53,103 nt of DNA. It comes from Bacteroidota bacterium. GTDB taxonomy: Bacteria > Bacteroidota > Bacteroidia > Chitinophagales > Chitinophagaceae. Location: the NCBI GenBank assembly GCA_023429825.1, contig JAEZDC010000065.1:1-53103 (forward strand), in the 5' to 3' direction. This document shows positions 26,727 through 33,815 of the stretch, one piece after another; the first letter of the stretch is position 1; each line of letters opens with the position of its first letter. A program made the translations under genes and the position numbers. Under the pieces are notes generated by a model. That model worked only from the letters and a program-made list of their open reading frames with translations. It was not told where the DNA came from and ran no database searches.

Positions 26727-27623
26727 TTATTTATATGCAATTGTAGCACCTCGATTAATTCCTCCAAAATAAGTAGGCATTCCCCAACTGCTGTTTATTC
26801 TTACCACTTTGCCGGAGCTAAATTCAAAAATAGATTCAGGAAATACAAAAGGTGGCCCCAGAGTTACCAAAGAACCACGGCAGTACATTTTGCTATTAGA
26901 TGTTTTAATACAATGTTTAGAAAGAGCTTGAGTTAAATCAATTGAATATAAACCTCGTCCTGTTAAATAAAATAAAGGCAACCCTAATCGCTGATAAACC
27001 GAATAATAAGGGTTACTAATGTTTGTATAAAATTCATTTATGACTATATTCTTCTCACTTGGCATGTGCCGCAAGTATAAAGCGGAATCGATATCTCCAT
27101 TAGCATTAGAATGCAAATGCATTTTTAAAATGGTATCAGGAAAACCATTGTTATTTATGATCTGGTAGATAGAAGTTTTATTTTGATTTTTTTCAAATTT
27201 TAAAAATTCAGGCCAAATGAATCCATTTGCATCAGCTCGATAGTTTGTAGATTCAATAATACCTGGGGATGGATAAGATAAAAGAATAGAATCGGAATTT
27301 CGGTAAGGAGGTTGTTTTGAAACCATCTTAACTACCTGATTGTTCTGGTTATACGTGAAAGAGTAAGAAATAATATTATTAGATGTGTGTTTTATATTTA
27401 ATTGAGTTATACGGCTCAATGAATCGTAATCAAATTTATAAATAGTTGAATATCCCCAAAAGCCGCTAGGAGGGCAATCGGAAAAATTAACTACTTCGGT
27501 GTTCGTAGCAATCGAATCAATTTTAGGGAGTTTAGATAAATCAATTTCCGGAGAATAATCAGAGGATTTTTTACACGAAACAGTTATTACAAACAGCGCC
27601 AAAACTGTAAATAGGTTTTTCAT
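26727..27623 (-). CDS. AT-rich lipoprotein of unknown function between lpxD repeats
   Basis: 298 aa. Signal ending VITVSC gives lipidated Cys17, followed by KKSSD. The rest is beta-rich, with a motif KFDYDSLSRITQL like the YD/RHS-type or DUF4595-like repeat proteins that Bacteroidota export. No enzymatic motif was seen. Its DNA is visibly more AT-rich than the neighbouring genes, with long T and A runs, and it lies inside a 1.17 kb block flanked by two copies of the lpxD 3' end. Both features point to acquisition by transfer. Orientation is opposite to lpxD. Confidence 0.78.
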   Translation of the reverse strand: MKNLFTVLALFVITVSCKKSSDYSPEIDLSKLPKIDSIATNTEVVNFSDCPPSGFWGYSTIYKFDYDSLSRITQLNIKHTSNNIISYSFTYNQNNQVVKMVSKQPPYRNSDSILLSYPSPGIIESTNYRADANGFIWPEFLKFEKNQNKTSIYQIINNNGFPDTILKMHLHSNANGDIDSALYLRHMPSEKNIVINEFYTNISNPYYSVYQRLGLPLFYLTGRGLYSIDLTQALSKHCIKTSNSKMYCRGSLVTLGPPFVFPESIFEFSSGKVVRINSSWGMPTYFGGINRGATIAYK

Positions 27624-27813
27624 TTGGTATTGTATAAGAAAGCCGCAATGATATAAAAACTAAAATAAATTTTAGCTCTAAAAGCTGTGATGGATTTGTA
27701 AATAGAGTCAGGCTTTTGTTTCAGCAACTAAAAGATGATAGTTTTCTTTTATGCCTCATTTTGTGTTTATTATTATCAGAGTCTCTCATGCACTACTTCA
27801 TCGCATGATGGGA

Positions 27814-27915
27814 AGGAGTCATGCTGTGGCAAGAAATCTTCCCTTGCTGGAGAAGAGAGTCCAGGAGCTGGAAAAACTCGTTCAGCAATTACTTACAGAA
27901 AAAGAGAATGTCTAA
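27814..27915 (+). pseudogene. Remnant of an lpxD 3' end (right copy)
   Basis: In the lpxD frame this segment still encodes RSHAVARNLPLLEKRV followed by QELEKLVQQLL and ends in TAA at 27913-27915. There is no LpxD catalytic domain upstream. It stops 4 bp before the ridA stop codon, so it may mark the ancestral lpxD-ridA junction. Confidence 0.8.
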
Positions 27916-27919
27916 AACA

Positions 27920-28303
27920 TCAGAGATTAACCACTGCGATCATCGATATTTCTACGTTCACATTCTTTGGTAATCCTTTTACGGCAACTGTTTCTCTTGC
28001 AGGATGATCACCACTAAAATAAGAACCGTATATCTCATTCACCTGTGTAAACAAACTCATATCGCTTAAAAAGATGGTTGTTTTTACCACATGTTCAAAA
28101 GTGAGTTTCGCTTCATCCAATATTGCTTTCAGATTTTTCATCACCCGGTGGGCTTCATCTTTTACATCTCCTTCGATCAGGTCATTGGTCGATGGGTCTA
28201 TCGCTACCTGCCCGCTGATAAATAAATAATCATTGGTTTTGATTGCCTGGTTATATGGACCTATGGGTGCCGGGGCCTTGTCAGTTTTGATAATTTGCTT
28301 CAT
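27920..28303 (-). CDS. ridA: RidA-family reactive enamine/imine deaminase
   Basis: 127 aa, standard length. APIGPYNQAIKTNDYLFISGQ at the N terminus, HPARETVAVKGLPKN with the catalytic/substrate-binding Arg, and NVEISMIAV with the conserved Glu are all present. RidA hydrolyses reactive 2-aminoacrylate-type intermediates released by PLP enzymes. It is convergent with lpxD and its remnant, and its start is close to that of the divergent 3HCDH-like gene. Confidence 0.92.
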   Translation of the reverse strand: MKQIIKTDKAPAPIGPYNQAIKTNDYLFISGQVAIDPSTNDLIEGDVKDEAHRVMKNLKAILDEAKLTFEHVVKTTIFLSDMSLFTQVNEIYGSYFSGDHPARETVAVKGLPKNVNVEISMIAVVNL

Positions 28304-28353
28304 ATAATGAGTTGAGGAGCAAATTTCAAGGAATTTCCATCAACTCTGCAACC

Positions 28354-28361
28354 TATTTTTG
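28354..28361 (+). promoter_or_regulatory. -7 box abutting a start codon (possible leaderless transcript)
   Basis: TATTTTTG followed by CGCC and then ATG at 28366. The same TAnnTTTG-CGCY-ATG layout occurs at 22839-22825 on the other strand. Confidence 0.5.
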
Positions 28362-28365
28362 CGCC

Positions 28366-28977
28366 ATGCGAATAGCAGTAAAAGCGACAGGAAAACAAAA
28401 ACAAGAATGGCTTTCGAAGAGCACTGCACCCGGTGCAGAGATCATCTGGATAGCGAACGAAATACCCGAAGCTGATGCATATTTTGATCTGGGTTATGAC
28501 GATTTCGGTGCAGCCTTCGAACATATCTCTCAACCGCTGTTCGTCGGTTCAGTGCTCAAAGCTTCTAATGAGCTGCCGGCAAATGCAATACGTATCAATG
28601 CATGGAATGGATTTTTAAAGAAAGACATTGTTGAGGTGGCTGCATCTTCAGTTAACGCGAAAGAAAACGCTGTAAATATTCTTCACCATTTAGGCTGGAA
28701 GCACCAGTTTGTTCCTGACGTACCGGGAATGATCGCTCCAAGAACGATAGCGATGATCGTCAACGAAGCCTATTTTGCTTTAGGCGATGATGTAAGTACA
28801 AAAGGAGATATAGATACTGCCATGAAGCTGGGCACCAATTACCCATTCGGCCCGTTTGAATGGAGTGAACAGATTGGCTTACATAATATTTACCGGTTGT
28901 TAAAGAAGCTGAATGAAACCGATGGGCGATACGAAGTAGCTCCCGCATTAGAACTGGACTTGAAATCAATTGCATAA
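28366..28977 (+). CDS. 3-hydroxyacyl-CoA dehydrogenase C-terminal-domain-like protein
   Basis: 203 aa from MRIAVKATGKQ. I chose this start because a promoter box sits just upstream of it; the frame is open from 28312. The C-terminal half (PGMIAPRTIAMIVNEAYFAL, TKGDIDTAMKLGTNYPFGP) matches the 3HCDH C-terminal helical domain that closes over the substrate. The N-terminal half is short and lacks a GxGxxG NAD motif, so it is unlikely to be an intact dehydrogenase. Function unclear. It overlaps tsaB by one base, so they are probably translated from one mRNA. Confidence 0.78.
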   Translation: MRIAVKATGKQKQEWLSKSTAPGAEIIWIANEIPEADAYFDLGYDDFGAAFEHISQPLFVGSVLKASNELPANAIRINAWNGFLKKDIVEVAASSVNAKENAVNILHHLGWKHQFVPDVPGMIAPRTIAMIVNEAYFALGDDVSTKGDIDTAMKLGTNYPFGPFEWSEQIGLHNIYRLLKKLNETDGRYEVAPALELDLKSIA

Positions 28978-29684
28978 TGGCACTCATTTTAAATATAGAT
29001 ACTGCAACTGAGCATGCCAGTGTGTGCTTATCAAAAGATGCAGCGTTGATCGCCATTGAAGAAAATCCAAACCAGAAAGATCATGCATCATTTATACAGC
29101 CTGCGATAAACAAGATGTTGGAGGTTGCAGGTTGCAGGTTGCAGTATGTAGATGCCATCGCGGTATCAAACGGACCGGGAAGCTATACAGGCCTACGCGT
29201 TGGCTTATCAACCGCGAAAGGATTATGTTACGCATTGAACAAGCCCTTGATACTCATCAATACCTTGGAAGTGCTGGCAACTGCGTCGATACAAAACCTC
29301 CCAACTCCCGCCTCCCAACTCCCGCCTCCCAACTTCCTCTTCGCTCCAATGATCGATGCCCGCCGCATGGAAGTCTTTACAGCTTTATACGATCGGCATC
29401 TAAATGCCATCCTTTCGCCATCGGCGGCGATCCTGGATGAAAATTCTTTTATAGAACATGTAGAAGCAAAACAGATCATCTTCAGCGGCAGTGGATCCAT
29501 CAAGTTTCAAAAACTCATGCAACATTCAAATGCAATATTTTCTCAGGTAAAACATGATGCCGGTCATATGCAAACGATTGCAGAGAAATTATATTCGTTA
29601 AAGCATTTTGCAGATCTGGCCTACTGCGAGCCATTTTACCTTAAAGAATTCTATAATACGCAATCGAAAATTAAATCTGATTAA
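28977..29684 (+). CDS. tsaB: tRNA threonylcarbamoyladenosine biosynthesis protein TsaB
   Basis: 235 aa. ILNIDTATEHASVCL and AVSNGPGSYTGLRVGLSTAKG are signature segments of the ASKHA-fold TsaB, the scaffold partner of TsaD and TsaE in making t6A37 on ANN-decoding tRNAs. Two in-frame low-complexity repeats interrupt it: a GTTGCAG triplet near residues 49-55 (29123-29144) and a CTCCCAACTCCCGC-type repeat coding LPTPASQLPPPN (29298-29336). The start overlaps the preceding stop (TAATG). Confidence 0.92.
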   Translation: MALILNIDTATEHASVCLSKDAALIAIEENPNQKDHASFIQPAINKMLEVAGCRLQYVDAIAVSNGPGSYTGLRVGLSTAKGLCYALNKPLILINTLEVLATASIQNLPTPASQLPPPNFLFAPMIDARRMEVFTALYDRHLNAILSPSAAILDENSFIEHVEAKQIIFSGSGSIKFQKLMQHSNAIFSQVKHDAGHMQTIAEKLYSLKHFADLAYCEPFYLKEFYNTQSKIKSD

Positions 29685-29713
29685 AAAACATCTTAATATA
29701 TGTTTAGCGTGAA

Positions 29714-29742
29714 TTTGATGTAGATGTTTCGTGATATTTTTG
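29714..29742 (+). promoter_or_regulatory. Promoter of the ArsR-like regulator gene
   Basis: TTTG (29714-29717), 17 nt spacer, TATTTTTG (29735-29742). The -7 box ends 20 nt before the first start codon. Confidence 0.55.
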
Positions 29743-29762
29743 ATTTATAAATACATACCCCC

Positions 29763-30143
29763 ATGATCTACGCTATGAACACAACCACTGCTCAACCAAC
29801 TGTAGCAACTCCTGCAACGAACGGGATGACAGTAGTGGCCGAACCTATGAACGGTTACAAAATGGATTATGTGCACATGAAAAAAGCTGCCATGATCTTA
29901 AGAGCTGTTAACCACAAACTCCGTCAACAAATGATCAAATTGTTAGACGAGAACAAAAAAATGACCGTAACTGATATCTATGTTAAGTTACGTTTAGAGC
30001 AGTCTGTTGCTTCTCAACACCTTGCGATCTTGCGTCGTGCTGGTATCGTGAGCACAGAAAGAGACGGAAAATTCATCTACTACGGTGTTAACTACAACCG
30101 CATCAACGAAGTGAATGCATTTGTAGAAGACTTAGTAAAATAA
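29763..30143 (+). CDS. ArsR-type winged-helix transcriptional regulator
   Basis: 126 aa (an alternative Met lies four codons in). A Thr/Ala/Pro-rich N-terminal tail of about 30 residues precedes a winged-helix domain: AMILRAVNHKLRQQMIKLL, MTVTDIYVKLRLEQSVASQH as the helix-turn-helix, and ERDGKFIYYGVN as the wing. No metal-binding CxC motif of classical ArsR sensors is present. It is monocistronic with a clear promoter and terminator. Codon use looks optimised, suggesting high expression. Targets unknown. Confidence 0.87.
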   Translation: MIYAMNTTTAQPTVATPATNGMTVVAEPMNGYKMDYVHMKKAAMILRAVNHKLRQQMIKLLDENKKMTVTDIYVKLRLEQSVASQHLAILRRAGIVSTERDGKFIYYGVNYNRINEVNAFVEDLVK

Positions 30144-30172
30144 GATATTGATTCCTATGCTGAATGAACTAG

Positions 30173-30197
30173 GTCCCGCCATCTGCGGGACTTTTTT
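30173..30197 (+). terminator. Rho-independent terminator of the ArsR-like gene
   Basis: GTCCCGC / GCGGGAC with a 5 nt loop followed by TTTTTT. Confidence 0.9.
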
Positions 30198-30307
30198 CTT
30201 TTTATGCCTTCCTCCCGCAATGCTTATCCACGTTTGTTGACAATGAATTGATAATGGACTGCCGTTTGCATTAAAATTCTGGGTAACTTACATAAACCTC
30301 TTTCAAT

Positions 30308-30781
30308 ATGCGTTGGAGAAAATTCAATGGCGAAAGCATCCAGCTTCCTATCAAAGATGCAGTTGAGCAAACCATCAAACGCGAGACCGAGCAGGGTGTT
30401 CGCCTCAAAGTTTGCATCGGCACCGACAGCCAGGTAAAAGGCAGCGAAACCGAATTTGCCACGGTGATCGTTTTCCTTCGGGAACATAGTGGCGGGTTTA
30501 TGTACATCCACAACGAGAAGACACGGCAACAGTACCACCTCAAAGAAAGAATGCTGGTAGAAGTTGCAAAGAGTATCGAGATCGCTTATGAACTATGCGA
30601 TCTTTTTATTGCGTACAATGTGGATATGGAAGTGCATGCCGATATCAACACTAACCCACATTTCAAAAGCAACGATGCTTTGAAAGAAGCAATGGGTTAC
30701 ATCCTGGGTATGGGCTTCGCTTTCAAGGCAAAACCTGAGGCCTTTGCAAGCAGTTGCTGCGCCGACAAAGTTGTTAACTGA
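30308..30781 (+). CDS. DUF458 RNase H-like protein
   Basis: 157 aa. VCIGTDSQVKG supplies the first acidic residue of an RNase H-like fold. KERMLVEVAKSIEIAYEL and MEVHADINTNPHFKSND give the later conserved Glu and Asp. This matches the DUF458/YkuK family, predicted RNase H-like nucleases without a firm biological role. Monocistronic as far as seen. Confidence 0.83.
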   Translation: MRWRKFNGESIQLPIKDAVEQTIKRETEQGVRLKVCIGTDSQVKGSETEFATVIVFLREHSGGFMYIHNEKTRQQYHLKERMLVEVAKSIEIAYELCDLFIAYNVDMEVHADINTNPHFKSNDALKEAMGYILGMGFAFKAKPEAFASSCCADKVVN

Positions 30782-30917
30782 CCAAGATAGCTTTTACAAT
30801 AATTGGTGCCGGCGATGGCACTGGGCCTTTGTCGCTCAAATTAACCATCTGTTTGCAAACTGCAGTTAGATCCTAATCGTTTTAGACCATCGTATTGATA
30901 TTTGACATTATCCGTCA

Positions 30918-31016
30918 ATGAAATCGATGAGTAATTTTTTCTACACATCCAATCCTTCTGACACCTTATATCCGTGGCAAGAACGTCCGGAAGAAGGTAA
31001 CAGCCTGCTGGCATAA
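30918..31016 (+). CDS. Possible 32-residue peptide ahead of a terminator
   Basis: Open frame MKSMSNFFYTSNPSDTLYPW with 12 further residues, ending in TAA. It lies in a 385 bp gap and is followed 61 bp later by a rho-independent terminator, so the gap is probably transcribed. The composition is protein-like (aromatic, Pro, acidic) but no homolog is known to me. The alternative is that this is part of a small RNA. Confidence 0.35.
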   Translation: MKSMSNFFYTSNPSDTLYPWQERPEEGNSLLA

Positions 31017-31077
31017 TTTTTTATTGCTGCTTAATTAACTGACCTTCTGCCCCGCAGAGGCAAAGGTTTGAAAACCG

Positions 31078-31104
31078 AGCCATCCCTAAACGGATGGCTT
31101 TTTT
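31078..31104 (+). terminator. Rho-independent terminator in the 30.8-31.2 kb gap
   Basis: AGCCATCC / GGATGGCT with a 6 nt loop, then TTTTTT. A small hairpin TCTGC/GCAGA precedes it. The nearest annotated gene upstream is about 300 bp away, implying a transcript within the gap. Confidence 0.82.
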
Positions 31105-31211
31105 GTTATTGAAATTATTAAGAACCCACTCTAAGATTTTCGAATAGCCAATTTCACCTGTCAACATTGCCTGAACAAACTGCAGTAATGCTTTTATATT
31201 TGAACACTTCT

Positions 31212-31694
31212 ATGAAGCTGTTCACTATCAAAAATATTTTACTGTATGCCTTAGGGATGGCGGTGATATTAGTATTACTGCAATGGATGCAATACAGGCT
31301 ACTTATCATCGATCATGCAACAGAGATATACATCGCAGGTATCGCTATTCTTTTCACCTTGATTGGTATCTGGCTGGCAAAAAAACTCACCCGCCCTAAA
31401 ACTGAGGTAATAAAGGAAACGGTGATCGTTGAAAAAGAGGTGATGGTGTATAAGCAGGCAAATGAAAGTTTTCAACCTGATGCTGAGATGATCCGCAAAC
31501 TGGGTTTGAGCCAGCGTGAAATGGATGTATTGCAACTGATGGCATCCGGCGCATCCAACCAGGAGATCGCAGATCAGCTCTTCGTATCACTGAATACGAT
31601 CAAAACACACAGCTCTCGCATGTTTGAAAAATTAGATGTGAGTCGTAGAACAAAGGCAATAGAAAAAGCCCGTAAGCTGAATATCATTCCTTAG
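31212..31694 (+). CDS. Membrane-anchored LuxR-type regulator
   Basis: 160 aa from MKLFTIKNILLY (the frame is open from 31167). Two transmembrane helices (about residues 6-24 and 34-56) are followed by a charged coiled-coil-like linker (TEVIKETVIVEKEVMVYKQ). The C-terminal LuxR/GerE helix-turn-helix is GLSQREMDVLQLMASGASNQ, then ADQLFVSLNTIKTHSSRMFE. No receiver domain is present. This resembles the LuxR-like partner commonly found beside DUF4199 in Bacteroidota. It probably regulates from the membrane. The signal and targets are unknown. Confidence 0.86.
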   Translation: MKLFTIKNILLYALGMAVILVLLQWMQYRLLIIDHATEIYIAGIAILFTLIGIWLAKKLTRPKTEVIKETVIVEKEVMVYKQANESFQPDAEMIRKLGLSQREMDVLQLMASGASNQEIADQLFVSLNTIKTHSSRMFEKLDVSRRTKAIEKARKLNIIP

Positions 31695-31797
31695 CTTTCA
31701 TACTTTAGTATGAATTTGAAAAGCAATGCAATAATCACCCTTTTGAGTGAAAGATGTTTCTCCCCCGCATTGCATTTTTAATGAAAATTATTTCAAC

Positions 31798-32337
31798 ATG
31801 AAACGACCAGTACTTATTTACGGATTGATATCCGGCGCAGTGATCTCTGCTTTTATGTCAATTTCCATGATCGTGATGTCTAAAGACCCTAATATGGAAC
31901 ATGGAACCAGTTCCATGGTGATCGGCTACCTGGCTATGCTCATTTCATTTACATTCATTTTTGTAGCGATCAAATCTTACCGTGATAAACAAAACAATGG
32001 TATCATCAGTTTTGGTAAAGGGTTTAAGATAGGACTGCTTGTTGCTCTGCTCGCCTCCACCATTTATGTCATCACCTGGGCGATCGTGTACACTAACTTC
32101 CTTCCCAATTTTATGGAACAGTATACGGCAGAAATGATACGGCAGGCCAAAACCAGTATGTCTGGCGCGGCATTGGAAGAAGAAATTGCTACGCTGAATA
32201 AATGGAAAGACATGTATGCTACTCCATGGGGCTTTGCCTTATTCACTTATGCAGAGATACTGCCTGTAGGGATATTGGTGTCATTGATTGCAGCACTTGT
32301 TTTGAAGAGACGTACTCCGAAGGTGGCAATGGCTTGA
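31798..32337 (+). CDS. DUF4199 membrane protein
   Basis: 179 aa from MKRPVLIYGLISGAV (start chosen over an upstream open frame). Four hydrophobic helices (about 6-24, 40-60, 80-100, 148-168) with a longer loop between the third and fourth (FMEQYTAEMIRQAKTSMSG). This is the DUF4199 layout. Function of the family is not established, but its neighbourship with LuxR-type membrane regulators is recurrent. Confidence 0.83.
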   Translation: MKRPVLIYGLISGAVISAFMSISMIVMSKDPNMEHGTSSMVIGYLAMLISFTFIFVAIKSYRDKQNNGIISFGKGFKIGLLVALLASTIYVITWAIVYTNFLPNFMEQYTAEMIRQAKTSMSGAALEEEIATLNKWKDMYATPWGFALFTYAEILPVGILVSLIAALVLKRRTPKVAMA

Positions 32338-32344
32338 TCTGTCT

Positions 32345-32384
32345 ACACCCTTGTCCTTCAATGGTAGGGGTGTTGTAATTTTTT
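32345..32384 (+). terminator. Probable terminator between DUF4199 gene and the TPR array
   Basis: ACACCC (32345-32350) pairs with GGGTGT (32368-32373), followed by a T-rich stretch. It lies between convergent genes. Confidence 0.45.
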
Positions 32385-32393
32385 ATGCCCTGC

Positions 32394-33809
32394 TTACTTG
32401 GTTGTTTCAGTTTCAAGCGTTGCAATGATCTTCTTCGCAGCAGCTACTCTTATTTTTTTATTCTTCTCTACCAGTCTATGTGTGATCCAATGTTCCAGTT
32501 TATGATGCAATGGAATGAGTAATGCAGCTACACATACCATTGCCAGTAACATTAATATTGGTGAATGATGTGTGACTGCACCTAGCCAGGGATGTAATAA
32601 CAGGTTTAAGAATTCGAATACAATAAGCAAGGCGATGACACCGAGAAAACGAATAAGTTTTTGATTAGCTATGATCGAATGACTGAATAGAAAGAATAAG
32701 ATCACAAAAGTTACCAGTGCCAATGCAATGGCTGCATACTGAAGATTGTGTTTACGTTGCAAGTCGTCTTCGGCTTTTTTTAATATCTCCTCTTGTTGCC
32801 GTACCTGTTCCTTAAACATCATGTCCTGCACTGCATTCAACCGCTCCTGGTTGAAAAGCGAATCCCTGTAAGCAAGTTCCAGCTTCGAAAAGTAGTATGC
32901 ACTGTCTGGTTGATTTGACGCTTCATAGATCTGTCTTAGCGTCGAAACATTTTGCAACAAAACAGATTTAGACTGCGCTGAAATAGCGGCGGCAAGACCC
33001 CTTTTTCCAAAATGTTTTGCCTCTGATATTCTGTCGCCCTTTAGCAAGTAGGAACTATATTGGCCCAATATCCAGGCATCAGCAAATGTTTTGCTGGATG
33101 TATCTCCATCCATACTATTTTGATAAAAACCTTCCGCTACAGCATGCTTTCCTAACTGTGCATACGCATTGGCTGAAATGGTAGAAAATAGTCTAATCAT
33201 AGCGGGAGAGTGTGTCGTATTGGGGTTCTTCATATAATACTCCAAACCCAGCTGCCCATAATACAAGGCAGAATCAGGTCGATTCAAAGAGTTATAGGCA
33301 TAACCCAGCTGCCAGTAAAGATTTCCTTTTTGCCCAGATGAGCCCAACTCCTGTTTGTCAATTAACTGTAAACCTTCCTGAGCATATTGTATGGCTTTAC
33401 CGAAATTGCGTAGATCATTGTTCGCGGAAGCCAGTGACTGATAACAGAATGGCAAATTGGATGGATATTTTTCTTTTGCAATAGCCATTGCTTGGAGGAT
33501 GTATTCGATTTCTTCTTTTGAATCAGCTTTATAATCCAGATGCCTGACCATCGTGTTGTGAGAAACCATCAAAAGACTGTCGTTACGCAATTTGGCGGCT
33601 AATCCATACATGTTTTGGATATAGGCGAGCACTAATGTCGGATGTCCATTTGTGATTAACTCATCTGCTAGTTTTCTAGTGATCCTGAACTGCGATAAAG
33701 CACTCTTTTCTTTGGTCAGTACTTTTTTCAGGCTATCTGCTACTGGTGTTTGTGCATGAGTATAAATAATGAAAAAGAAGCCCAAAAGAATAAATAAAAA
33801 CTTTCTCAT
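32394..33809 (-). CDS. TPR array member A: periplasmic TPR protein with three-helix membrane module
   Basis: 471 aa. Signal peptide (ending THAQ, about 1-20); helical TPR-type repeats (about 25-310); a coiled coil with MMFKEQVRQQEEILKKAEDD; then the shared C-terminal module of about 118 residues. That module has helix 1 (LQYAAIALALVTFVILFFLF), helix 2 (LIRFLGVIALLIVFEFLNLL), a His-rich outer loop (HPWLGAVTHHSP), helix 3, and a basic tail EHWITHRLVEKNKKIRVAAA. There is no kinase, HATPase, receiver or LuxR domain. Its TPR half is the least like the other members. Last gene of the array, starting 6 nt after gene B. Confidence 0.87.
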   Translation of the reverse strand: MRKFLFILLGFFFIIYTHAQTPVADSLKKVLTKEKSALSQFRITRKLADELITNGHPTLVLAYIQNMYGLAAKLRNDSLLMVSHNTMVRHLDYKADSKEEIEYILQAMAIAKEKYPSNLPFCYQSLASANNDLRNFGKAIQYAQEGLQLIDKQELGSSGQKGNLYWQLGYAYNSLNRPDSALYYGQLGLEYYMKNPNTTHSPAMIRLFSTISANAYAQLGKHAVAEGFYQNSMDGDTSSKTFADAWILGQYSSYLLKGDRISEAKHFGKRGLAAAISAQSKSVLLQNVSTLRQIYEASNQPDSAYYFSKLELAYRDSLFNQERLNAVQDMMFKEQVRQQEEILKKAEDDLQRKHNLQYAAIALALVTFVILFFLFSHSIIANQKLIRFLGVIALLIVFEFLNLLLHPWLGAVTHHSPILMLLAMVCVAALLIPLHHKLEHWITHRLVEKNKKIRVAAAKKIIATLETETTK

Positions 33810-33815
33810 CTGTAC

